From: Candidatus Woesearchaeota archaeon
Lineage (GTDB): Archaea > Nanobdellota > Nanobdellia > Woesearchaeales > GW2011-AR4
Direction of reading: 5' to 3'
Assembly (NCBI GenBank): GCA_019323655.1
Contig: JAHWGX010000053.1
Location: 1-33,587 of the forward strand
Length of the DNA: 33,587 nucleotides
The translations under genes were made by a program, and so were the position numbers. Below the pieces are notes generated by a model that saw only the letters and a program-made list of their open reading frames with translations, ran no database searches and was not told the origin of the DNA. The number at the start of each line of letters is the position of its first letter. Position 1 is the first letter of the stretch. Of the stretch, positions 1 to 7,066 are shown one piece after another.

Positions 1-12
1 ATGAGAAATTCT

Positions 13-58
13 TGCTAACTTAAAGATTAAGTTAGCATGTTGGCTGAAAACCGGCCAA
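13..58 (+). other. Two consecutive hairpins in the left-edge intergenic region
   Basis: Positions 14-23 and 27-36 form a perfect 10-bp inverted repeat (GCTAACTTAA / TTAAGTTAGC) with an AGA loop, extended by one T-A pair. Immediately after it, 40-46 and 52-58 form a 7-bp stem (TTGGCTG / CGGCCAA, one T-G wobble) with a 5-nt loop. The stretch 1-205 otherwise holds no gene. The hairpins could be the 3' end of a transcript that starts left of the window or a structured leader; nothing ties them to a known RNA family. Confidence 0.5.
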
Positions 59-177
59 GGCATTTGATATTTTTTGAGAATTTTATGAAACTGATCGGTG
101 GAAAACTGGTTTTAGTGAGCTCTACTGATATTATGCTAAATAAAACCGTTACCACACAAAAGTATAAACGCTTGTTT

Positions 178-186
178 TTATATAAA
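178..186 (+). promoter_or_regulatory. TATA box for the permease-methyltransferase gene
   Basis: TTTATATAA is centred 24 nt upstream of the ATG at 206. This is the archaeal TATA-to-start distance, so the transcript would begin at or next to the start codon (leaderless). It is the reason for choosing ATG 206 over the GTG at 188, which lies only about 6 nt past the TATA centre. Confidence 0.6.
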
Positions 187-205
187 TGTGCTACTTTTTC
201 ACTCA

Positions 206-2188
206 ATGGCTGAGCTTAAGAGGGCACTTGGCTTTTGGACAATACTTTATCTTGCAATTGCCTCAATAATGGGCACTGGGATGTTTTTTGGCGCTGCTAT
301 AGGCGCATCTTATTCAGGCAATGCATCTATTTTAGCATGGGTTATAATTTCAATAATTGCAGTTTATATCAGCCTCTTTTTTGGGGAGCTTGTAGCTATG
401 TTTCCGCGAGCTGGAGGCATTTATGAATTTTCAAAACATGCCTATGGCAGGTTTATTTCTTTTTTAATGGGCTGGTTGGCATGGCTTGTTGGAAGATTAA
501 CAAGTGCTTTGCTTATTGTTGCTGCAATCAATTATCTGATTCCAGACCCTTCACAATTTTATGTTAAAATAACAATAGGTATTGCTTTGATAATAATACT
601 TAACATAATTACATTTTATGGCATCAGAGCATCTGGTTTTATTATTGTTATTTTAGGCTTGTTAGCAATTGGCATAACATTGTCTATAATTCTTCCAGGA
701 ATTTTTCAAATAGATATAACAAATTTAATGCCATTTTTTTCCGTTGCTGCAGAACCAATTTACTTGCCATTTTTTGGATTTCTTGGGCAGCCTGTAATCT
801 TGTTTGGAGTGCCAATATTGGTAGCAATATTTTTCATAGCAGAGGCTTTTTTTGGATGGGAATCAGCAACTTACCTGTCTGAGGAAACTATAAATCCAGA
901 AAAAACAATTCCAAAAGCCCTTGTTTTAGGAACTCTTATAGTGGGCATTTTGACAACAGCAATTTCTTTAGTTTCTTTAGGCATAATACCCTGGAAAACT
1001 TTAACTGAAGCTTTTTTAACTTCAACTTCTGCCCCATTGTCATTAGTTTTTGAACATATTTATGGGTCTTTTGGGCATTTGCTGAATTACGGCATTTTTA
1101 TTGCTTTGGTTGGCTCTGCTGCTGGCAACATAATTAGTTCGCCCAGACTTATCCTTGCTTTAGCTCGAGACAAATTATTTATCACTCAGTTAAGTGACAT
1201 ACATCCAAAATATAAAACGCCATACAAAGCCATAATATTCCAGACTATAGTCAGCTTAATTGTTTTTGGCATGGCCTTTGGAAAATATAAGACACTTCTC
1301 AGTTTATTATTACCTCTAGGATTAATAATGTACATATTTGTTATATTATCTGTGCCCATATTAAGGCATAAGTACCAGTACAAAGATGCAGAAAGGAGCT
1401 TTAAGGTTCCTTTTGCACATATTGGTTCTGTCTTGGTAATTTTATTCTTAATTTCATTAATGGCAATATGGATAGTAGAAGAAGCAGCAGCATGGCATAT
1501 ATTGAAACTTGGCTTGTCATTTGTCGCTGTTGGAATTCCAATCTATCTTCTGCTTGAGATGTACTACGACCCGGATTTTATTGTAAAGGTCAACGATTTT
1601 TTTGCTTATTTTACCTTATTCACAGAGAGGTTCATACTGCCGAAAACTGTGAGGAAGGAAATACTTACCCTGTTGGGGGATATAAAAGGAAAGACTATTC
1701 TGGAATTCGGGTGTTCTGTAGGAACCCTCACATTGCATTTGGCTGAAAGGGTAAAGCCCGGAGGCAGGGTTTATGCAACCGACCTCTCAAAAAGGGATTT
1801 AATGATTACGCAAAACAGGATGATAAAAAGGGGGCACAGGCATGTTGTTGTTATCCATGACGAGCACCAGGTTAACCGCATCCATCCGGATATCCCCCCT
1901 GTTGATGCTGTGGTAAGCATAGGAATGATGGGCTACATGCAGGACGTAAAAAAAATACTGCGCGAAATAAGGCAGCTGATGCCCAACGGAGGAAGGATTG
2001 TCTTTGTTGACTACGCTGATTTCTTTAAGGTCATACCCAATGTTGCATGGCTGAGCAGTGACGAGACAATTGAAAAGCTTTTCAGGGAAGTTGGCTTCTC
2101 TGTCTTTGTCACAAGAAAAAAAGGCCTGTTCTGGAATTATGTCTATGTTTATGGAATCAAGTTCCACCATGATGTGCCTTATGTTTGA
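206..2188 (+). CDS. APC-family amino acid permease fused to a SAM-dependent methyltransferase
   Basis: This is a 660-residue fusion. Residues 1 to about 455 form a hydrophobic, roughly 12-segment transporter. It opens with the APC-type first helix (WTILYLAIASIMGTGMFFG) and the conserved FGELVAMFPRAGGIYEF block, so it should be a cytoplasmic-membrane amino acid or amine transporter. Residues about 475-640 form a class I methyltransferase: motif I LEFGCSVGTL near 497-507, an acidic post-I ATDLS, and a motif-IV-like DAVVSIGMMGYM near 567. No stop or frameshift separates the two parts. The methyltransferase would sit on the cytoplasmic face, and its substrate is unknown. The transporter half is clearly more AT-rich than the methyltransferase half, which suggests a gene fusion. 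ATG 206 is chosen because of the TATA spacing. The gene converges with the next one, whose 3' end lies 36 nt away. Confidence 0.85.
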   Translation: MAELKRALGFWTILYLAIASIMGTGMFFGAAIGASYSGNASILAWVIISIIAVYISLFFGELVAMFPRAGGIYEFSKHAYGRFISFLMGWLAWLVGRLTSALLIVAAINYLIPDPSQFYVKITIGIALIIILNIITFYGIRASGFIIVILGLLAIGITLSIILPGIFQIDITNLMPFFSVAAEPIYLPFFGFLGQPVILFGVPILVAIFFIAEAFFGWESATYLSEETINPEKTIPKALVLGTLIVGILTTAISLVSLGIIPWKTLTEAFLTSTSAPLSLVFEHIYGSFGHLLNYGIFIALVGSAAGNIISSPRLILALARDKLFITQLSDIHPKYKTPYKAIIFQTIVSLIVFGMAFGKYKTLLSLLLPLGLIMYIFVILSVPILRHKYQYKDAERSFKVPFAHIGSVLVILFLISLMAIWIVEEAAAWHILKLGLSFVAVGIPIYLLLEMYYDPDFIVKVNDFFAYFTLFTERFILPKTVRKEILTLLGDIKGKTILEFGCSVGTLTLHLAERVKPGGRVYATDLSKRDLMITQNRMIKRGHRHVVVIHDEHQVNRIHPDIPPVDAVVSIGMMGYMQDVKKILREIRQLMPNGGRIVFVDYADFFKVIPNVAWLSSDETIEKLFREVGFSVFVTRKKGLFWNYVYVYGIKFHHDVPYV

Positions 2189-2224
2189 ATGAGTTTTAAG
2201 TTTTTTGATGGCTTAACTATTTTA

Positions 2225-3745
2225 TTAGTGCGAGTCTATCACCTCTATGCTTATATCATCATTGTCTGCATAAGTGCTAGTACAACAGGTATTACTTGAA
2301 TAACAACCAGAATATGATGCCCAGCACCTGAAATAATGAGTTCCAACTATATCGTCAACCGTAACAGATGCTATTTTATCTTGATACCCACTACCGGTAC
2401 AGGTTCCGTATGCTTTATTTACCCAACCTGAACCACTGTTATAAAGTATTGCATATTCTGTGTACCAATAATAACAATAAACACGGCAGGTTACCTGTAC
2501 AGTAGCTCCAGTAGGAACTCTTTTAGCATCCAAATAGATGTCTTCTATGTGATTACGACCATTAGAGCGATCCCTGCAGTTATCAGATGTTGCATCTGAA
2601 CGATCGGTACCCCCTCCGTATTCGCCTTCATTCTTATTAGCATCACCCAACCCACATTCGACTCCTGTAGGAGATGCAGAACCATCAACATTGCACGACT
2701 TGGCTGTGTAATCTGGTGCCTCTTCACAATCACCAGTTCCATCACATTCACAAGGCGGGCTGCTGCATCCTGTTGTTGCAGTGCATCCTGTATCTGTGCT
2801 TCCGCTTGATATAGGGGTGTCTACACATCCATCTGTGCATACGGGGGCAGTATAACATACCCTGTCTGTGCAGCTTCCGACATCAGCTGGGCAGTTTTCC
2901 CCTACATCACAAGTTCCATCTCCACATACTGTACAGATAGAATCCTGGCATATTCCATTGCAGCATACCCCGCCTAAACAGTTAGCATCTATTGAGCATG
3001 CGTTTCCATTTGCAGTCTTGCAGTTTCCTGAGCCGTCACAAGCTTGGATTCCTGAACACGCTTCATCAGTTATGCCATAAGACACCGCAGTTTGCACGCA
3101 TCCATTTGTGCATGTTGGCTCATAGCATACATTATCTGTGCAGCTTTCATAATCATTATAACCTAGACAGCTTTCTCCTGTCTCGCAAATACCATCTCCG
3201 CAGTTTGTCTCATCAGTGTCTGCTGCATCTGTGCAACCTCCATCACTTGTATCAGTATCTCCATCACCATCATTATCAATGCCGTCATTGCATTCTGGGC
3301 AGACTCCGCAATCACTTGTGCAGGTTGAGCATCTCTCGGGACCTTCGCAAACACCGTCTCCGCAGTTTGTCTCATCAGTGTCTGCTTCGTCAATACAACC
3401 TCCATCCTTTAAATCAACTTTGCCATCTCCATCATTATCAATGCCATCACTGCACTCAGAAGTCTCAGAAGGTTTTATTAAGTCCAATGCTTTATCATCA
3501 CAATCCTCAACTACTAAGTTCCCGCTTTCAGAATTATAGAAGTCTATCAGTTTGCGAATCTCATTATCCTTGTATAATCCTGAACCGCTCAAATAATCAC
3601 ACAGTATTGCCCTTATATCGCTCCTAAGCTCATAGATAGTGTAATCCTGTTCAGGGCATTCTGAAACAGCAAAATTCACAGATAAAAATAAAAAAACAAA
3701 AAAAGCAAAAACTATTGCTGCTTTCTTATTTATTTTTACCTTCAT
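2225..3745 (-). CDS. Secreted cysteine-rich repeat protein (surface adhesin-like)
   Basis: A 506-residue exported protein. An N-terminal signal peptide (about residues 1-28, hydrophobic core IVFAFFVFLFLSVNFAVS) precedes a Cys-rich body. Two units of the form CxDGIDNDGDG...DGGC..ADTDETNCGDG, spaced 54 codons apart, resemble Asp-rich calcium-binding loops. They are followed by further CGDGxC, CTDGCV and CxGxCC motifs. The last 160 residues are different: aromatic and Cys-rich, probably one beta-sandwich domain (VQVTCRVYCYYWYTEYAI). No C-terminal membrane anchor is visible, so the protein is released or held by other surface proteins. It lies 45 nt downstream of the pilin-like genes on the same strand, which suggests a structural or adhesive role with them. 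The exact family is not recognised. Confidence 0.75.
   Translation of the reverse strand: MKVKINKKAAIVFAFFVFLFLSVNFAVSECPEQDYTIYELRSDIRAILCDYLSGSGLYKDNEIRKLIDFYNSESGNLVVEDCDDKALDLIKPSETSECSDGIDNDGDGKVDLKDGGCIDEADTDETNCGDGVCEGPERCSTCTSDCGVCPECNDGIDNDGDGDTDTSDGGCTDAADTDETNCGDGICETGESCLGYNDYESCTDNVCYEPTCTNGCVQTAVSYGITDEACSGIQACDGSGNCKTANGNACSIDANCLGGVCCNGICQDSICTVCGDGTCDVGENCPADVGSCTDRVCYTAPVCTDGCVDTPISSGSTDTGCTATTGCSSPPCECDGTGDCEEAPDYTAKSCNVDGSASPTGVECGLGDANKNEGEYGGGTDRSDATSDNCRDRSNGRNHIEDIYLDAKRVPTGATVQVTCRVYCYYWYTEYAILYNSGSGWVNKAYGTCTGSGYQDKIASVTVDDIVGTHYFRCWASYSGCYSSNTCCTSTYADNDDISIEVIDSH
3198..3459 (-). repeat. Direct duplication inside the Cys-rich gene
   Basis: About 100 nt at 3198-3297 recurs at 3360-3459, offset by 162 nt (54 codons). 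Both copies share CCGCAGTTTGTCTCATCAG and CCATCATTATCAATGCC on the plus strand. They encode the two Asp-rich, Cys-bounded units and have diverged mainly in the middle, as expected for an old in-frame duplication. Confidence 0.75.
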
Positions 3746-3790
3746 TTTTTAGTTTTATTTTGGTCTATAATCTGGTTTTATTTGATTATA

Positions 3791-4318
3791 CTAGGGTGTA
3801 GGACAGCAAATACCATATCTGTCGCAACAGCAACACTCAGTGCCTGGTAGCACATCTTCTACATCAGGGCTCATACCATCACAAAGATTAGCATCTTTAA
3901 TCTTCTGGCACTGGGTGTAATTAAAATTTGAGTTTACGCATATGATTTCCTCATCTTTGTCAATTTCATTGTCGGGTATGAGTATGTCCCCGCAGACTTT
4001 TTCAGGCAGAAAAACAAGATGCTCCTTGTCAGTATAATTAACAACAAGCTCCCTGTTGGCGATAATCCCTACACTGTACCTATTTCCGTTTATTAGCGCA
4101 GGAAGCTCAAAACTCCTGCTGTAGCCGTCTTCCACGGATTTTGCAAGATACACCTCGTTGCTTACTGACTGCGCTATTTCTTCAGCAATTTGCTGCCTTT
4201 CATTTTCATTCGCCTCGGTTACTTTCAATGTAACTACTGAAATAAAGCCTAAAAACACCAAAAACATGAAAGCCAGCAATACTATGAATTCTATTGCAAA
4301 CTGGGCATTTTTCGGCAT
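3791..4318 (-). CDS. Pilin-like protein with class III signal peptide and Cys-rich tail
   Basis: 175 residues starting MPKNAQFAIEF. A very short basic leader, then NA|QFAIEF and an unbroken hydrophobic helix (FIVLLAFMFLVFLGFISVV), is the arrangement cleaved by archaeal prepilin peptidase (EppA/FlaK-like) and assembled by a type IV pilus-type machine. The ectodomain ends in an unusual cluster of cysteines (CCCCDRYGICCP). The start at 4318 is preferred to the in-frame ATG at 4336 because a TATA box is centred 28 nt upstream of 4318, and because the shorter leader fits the pilin signature. The gene sits between another pilin-like gene and the Cys-rich secreted protein. No assembly ATPase or TadC-type membrane protein is present in the window. 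Confidence 0.75.
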   Translation of the reverse strand: MPKNAQFAIEFIVLLAFMFLVFLGFISVVTLKVTEANENERQQIAEEIAQSVSNEVYLAKSVEDGYSRSFELPALINGNRYSVGIIANRELVVNYTDKEHLVFLPEKVCGDILIPDNEIDKDEEIICVNSNFNYTQCQKIKDANLCDGMSPDVEDVLPGTECCCCDRYGICCPTP

Positions 4319-4341
4319 GTTTCTTCTATAGATCATTTTTT

Positions 4342-4352
4342 GTTTAAATATT
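4342..4352 (-). promoter_or_regulatory. TATA box for the Cys-tailed pilin-like gene
   Basis: On the minus strand this reads AATATTTAAAC, centred about 28 nt upstream of the ATG at 4318. It gives this gene its own start of transcription between it and the upstream pilin-like gene. Confidence 0.5.
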
Positions 4353-4353
4353 T

Positions 4354-4845
4354 TTATGTTGTACCAACAAACTTGCTAACAAGGATTTCTGACCTGCTAT
4401 CTCCTTCAACAGATCTGATTTCAACTTTTTTAAGTCCCGGGCCTGCAATATCTGCCAATCTACAAACCTGATATTCAGTGCATTCAATTGAAGAGTCACC
4501 GGAAGTAAGGGGTATGCTGCCAGACGAAAAGAAAACTACCTGGTTTTTTCCAATTTGGGAAGTATAGTTAAATACAAGCTCCCTCTCATTTAATATGTAA
4601 ACTACGTCTACGTTCTTTGGCATATTCAGCTCTAATACAATCTTTGCGCCTTCTCCGGAAAAATAAACAGTCTCTGCTGTGTCTATAATGCTTCTTCCTA
4701 TGCCTGTTACCTGGGAATCAATAATCTGTGTATTGGACTCAGAGCTGTAGCTGAAGAACAAATAAGTTGTTGGTACAATTACGCCCAAAGCCAATGCAAC
4801 TATCATCAGATACTCCAGCGCTGATTGTGCTTTTATTTTAATCAT
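4354..4845 (-). CDS. Pilin-like protein (class III signal peptide)
   Basis: 163 residues starting MIKIKAQSALEYLMIVALALGV. The KA|QSALEYL junction followed by a hydrophobic helix is the archaeal type IV pilin processing motif. The ectodomain is about 125 residues of predicted beta structure with two cysteines and no further membrane segment. The start codon overlaps the stop of the upstream pilin-like gene by 4 nt (ATGA), which fixes the start at 4845 and implies translational coupling. The longer reading frame back to 4911 would overlap the upstream gene extensively and lacks the leader signature. Probably a minor or major pilus subunit. Confidence 0.75.
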   Translation of the reverse strand: MIKIKAQSALEYLMIVALALGVIVPTTYLFFSYSSESNTQIIDSQVTGIGRSIIDTAETVYFSGEGAKIVLELNMPKNVDVVYILNERELVFNYTSQIGKNQVVFFSSGSIPLTSGDSSIECTEYQVCRLADIAGPGLKKVEIRSVEGDSRSEILVSKFVGTT

Positions 4846-5360
4846 GAAGAAACAACCACCGCAGTTATTTTTCCATTTACGGCATGCAACGGGCAACCTT
4901 CTGCACTGCAAGAATCCTCTGTGCAGGGTGTTGTGGCAGGAGCGCAGTACTCCAAATTAATCTTTGCTTCTGTTCTTTGGCCAGAGATAAAAACTCCTCC
5001 AGTACAGCCAGTAAAAGTAATATCGTGTGTATCTCCTGCATTCCAAAGAAAACCTGAAGGAGAAGTACATGTCAAAGGAATTGCGGCATCATTAGTTACT
5101 GAAACATCGTCAATTCTGATGTCCTCACCAAGATTGTTTACAAGTTTAAACTTTACCTGCCCTTGGCTCGTAGCCTCATCATAAGTAAAACTAAAATCAA
5201 GGCACTCAAATTGAGACGGGAATATGCACTTCTGCGGCAGGAATTTGGAGAAATCAAAAACCCCAAAATAATACAAGGCGCCCATAATAACCAAAATGGC
5301 AAGGAATGCCCATGCATAAGTGGTTAAGAACTCCAAAGCTACTTGTGACCTTTTGCGCAT
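4842..5360 (-). CDS. Pilin-like protein (class III signal peptide)
   Basis: 172 residues starting MRKRSQVALEFLTTYAWAFLAILVIMGALYYFG. The basic leader, RS|QVALEFLTTYAW junction and hydrophobic helix are typical of archaeal pilins. The ectodomain carries FKLVNNLGEDIRIDDVSV, two cysteines and a GD..ITFTGC segment that also appears in the polytopic membrane protein encoded at 22562-23335. The minus-strand sequence has GAGG about 8 nt upstream of the ATG and a TATA-like CTATAAAAA centred about 22 nt upstream, so this is probably the first gene of the pilin operon. Its stop overlaps the next pilin-like gene by 4 nt. Confidence 0.8.
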   Translation of the reverse strand: MRKRSQVALEFLTTYAWAFLAILVIMGALYYFGVFDFSKFLPQKCIFPSQFECLDFSFTYDEATSQGQVKFKLVNNLGEDIRIDDVSVTNDAAIPLTCTSPSGFLWNAGDTHDITFTGCTGGVFISGQRTEAKINLEYCAPATTPCTEDSCSAEGCPLHAVNGKITAVVVSS

Positions 5361-5453
5361 ATTAGCCTCTTTTTTGTTTTTATAGAATGCTCTTATTACA
5401 CAACTTCTATTTAAAATTTGTCCTAAATTTGCTTAGCAGGAATCCTATAAGCC

Positions 5454-5996
5454 CTATCCACTTTTTTCCAGAACTTCTGAAACATACTCCCTTACCAATT
5501 GCTGCTGCATGTTCTGGATCAGCTGCTGCTTTGCCAATCTGTAGAACTCTTCTTTGAACTTGGGGTCAGTTTCAATCTGCTCAATCGGCATTATGGCCTT
5601 ATTTTCATCAACATACCGGTCAACATCAGCGTCTGTGACATTTATTCCGGAAAAATCGACATTTTCATCTATTAATTTCAGGATTTTCAGGTTGTCTGTT
5701 ATTTTTGCCCTGAACTCTCCCAGATTAGGATAAGATGTTAATATAAACTCATTGTACTGCTGCTCGCTCATGTTTGCCCTCATCCTTAATGCATTTATTG
5801 TATTGTTAACGTCCTTTTCGCTTACTGAGACATTTTGCCTTATAGCCTCCTCAAGCAATGCAGCAGCTATTTTTTCATCGGAATTTTCATTTACTGCGTT
5901 ATCTTGCTTATTGTTAGAAGCATAATAAATGCTAAATACAATCAGCGCTATAACAGGAACAGCAATCACCCATTTGTTTAAACTTGTTTTTTTCAT
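5454..5996 (-). CDS. Membrane-anchored SurA-N-like chaperone lacking a PPIase domain
   Basis: 180 residues. A short basic N-terminus and one membrane segment (about residues 9-26) are followed by an all-helical region that resembles the N-terminal chaperone domain of SurA/PrsA-type peptidyl-prolyl isomerases: LLEEAIRQNVSVSEKDVNNTINALR, an E-rich helix, GEFRAKITDNLKILKLIDENV, then a DADVDRYVDENKA spacer and a closing helix. Full-length relatives carry a parvulin rotamase domain between these helices; here it is absent. The gene is next to the pilin-like operon on the same strand, so it may help exported surface proteins fold outside the membrane. The assignment rests on pattern only. Confidence 0.6.
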   Translation of the reverse strand: MKKTSLNKWVIAVPVIALIVFSIYYASNNKQDNAVNENSDEKIAAALLEEAIRQNVSVSEKDVNNTINALRMRANMSEQQYNEFILTSYPNLGEFRAKITDNLKILKLIDENVDFSGINVTDADVDRYVDENKAIMPIEQIETDPKFKEEFYRLAKQQLIQNMQQQLVREYVSEVLEKSG

Positions 5997-6376
5997 TTTT
6001 GAAGTAAATTGTTTTTATTCCAAAAACAATGAATAAATGAGCGAGGCAAAATTTCTTGGCAGTAAAATTTTGCCGAGCACTATTTTATGCCGAAGGCAGA
6101 TTTATTATTACGTTAAGTCTTACTAATTTCTTATTAACCACTTTAGAATAGTTAAGGATTATATAAATCTTGTGCCCAAGCCCTGATTCTTTGGCCTTGA
6201 TTTTTGCTGAATTGTTATCTGAATATGGTAATGACTTAAACTATCCTAACTAAAATATATTTTGCAATATAGTAATATTTAAATAACCATTTTGGATTCT
6301 ATATAATATTTTTAGTATTTAAGAGTAGTCAAAGCAAGATATCACTAAAAAGGGTAAAAAGTTGGGGGCATTTTCA
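5997..6376. other. Divergent intergenic region between SurA-like and surface-protein genes
   Basis: About 380 nt without a gene. It contains the structured repeat described at 6041-6099 and AT-rich sequence upstream of the gene at 6377. Minus-strand GAATAAAAAC, centred about 21 nt before the start at 5996, may be the SurA-like gene's TATA box. TATTTAAATA near 6277-6286 and AGTATTTAAGAG near 6314-6325 are weak candidates for the plus-strand promoter. No RNA gene was recognised. Confidence 0.4.
6041..6099 (+). repeat. Structured dispersed repeat, copy 1
   Basis: A 10-bp perfect stem, GGCAAAATTT (6045-6054) and AAATTTTGCC (6065-6074), is followed by GAGCACTATTTTA and then the mini-hairpin TGCCGAAGGCA (6088-6098). 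The same order of elements appears at 17108-17214, so this is a repeated element and not a chance hairpin. It lies between divergent genes and does not look coding. Confidence 0.6.
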
Positions 6377-7066
6377 ATGAAAAAATTTTTGGTTTTGCTG
6401 TGCTTAATGATTCTCGTCCTGCCGGCAGCTTACAGCCTGTCAGCATCTATAGGGAATGCCAAGGCTGTTTTGAGGGTAAATGCATCTCCTGAAGAGCCTG
6501 CAGTCATTGAAAGGACAATTCTTGTAAACAACAAAAATGACATTCCTGTAAGGATTACAGTCGCTCCTGCAAAGGATTTTGAAAAATTTGTTGAGGTAAT
6601 AGACGAGGAATTTGTACTGCAGCCAGGAGAATCAAAAAAAGCAGAGTTCATACTGACAATCGACAGGGGGGGCACGATTGAAGGAAAGATCCTAGTCGGA
6701 TTCAGCCCTGCAGACCCGGAAGTCAAGGAAAACAGCGTTGGTCTGTCCTCTACAATCATAATCATTTCTGAAGGGCCGATAATCGAGGACGAAGAGGAAG
6801 AGATAGAAGAGACCGAAGATGAAGACATATTGATAGATATTCCTGAAGAAGAATCTTACCTGGACATTGAAGCTGAAGAAGAGGGAAATGAGTCCGGGGT
6901 TTCTGTCAGCATGGGGCAGCTGCCCGCTGCAGATAATGAAGATGAAGAAGCTGAAAATACAGGCTACAGCCCAAATCCACTTATTGGCATAATGATTATT
7001 GTCGTTATTGTTGTTGTCGGGCTGGGATTATTTTTTGCGGTTCCAAAATTCATGAAACAAAAATGA
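6377..7066 (+). CDS. Exported, C-terminally anchored acidic surface protein
   Basis: 229 residues with a signal peptide (MKKFLVLLCLMILVLPAAYS). A beta-rich domain of about 110 residues follows (VNNKNDIPVRITV, FVLQPGESKKAEFILTI), of the kind that packs as an Ig-like or COG1470-like fold. Next comes a stretch very rich in Glu and Asp (about residues 135-200), then a C-terminal membrane helix (LIGIMIIVVIVVVGLGLFF) with a basic end. It should sit on the outer face, anchored at the C-terminus, with the acidic segment as a spacer. ATG 6377 is preferred to the in-frame TTG at 6362 because the signal peptide begins there. The stop overlaps the next start by 4 nt, so the two are co-translated. Specific function unknown. 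Confidence 0.7.
   Translation: MKKFLVLLCLMILVLPAAYSLSASIGNAKAVLRVNASPEEPAVIERTILVNNKNDIPVRITVAPAKDFEKFVEVIDEEFVLQPGESKKAEFILTIDRGGTIEGKILVGFSPADPEVKENSVGLSSTIIIISEGPIIEDEEEEIEETEDEDILIDIPEEESYLDIEAEEEGNESGVSVSMGQLPAADNEDEEAENTGYSPNPLIGIMIIVVIVVVGLGLFFAVPKFMKQK

Noticed and set aside
2992..3627. 211-codon plus-strand open frame
   Set aside because: Antisense to the Cys-rich repeat gene; its His/Leu/Ser-rich repeats mirror the repeat units on the other strand.
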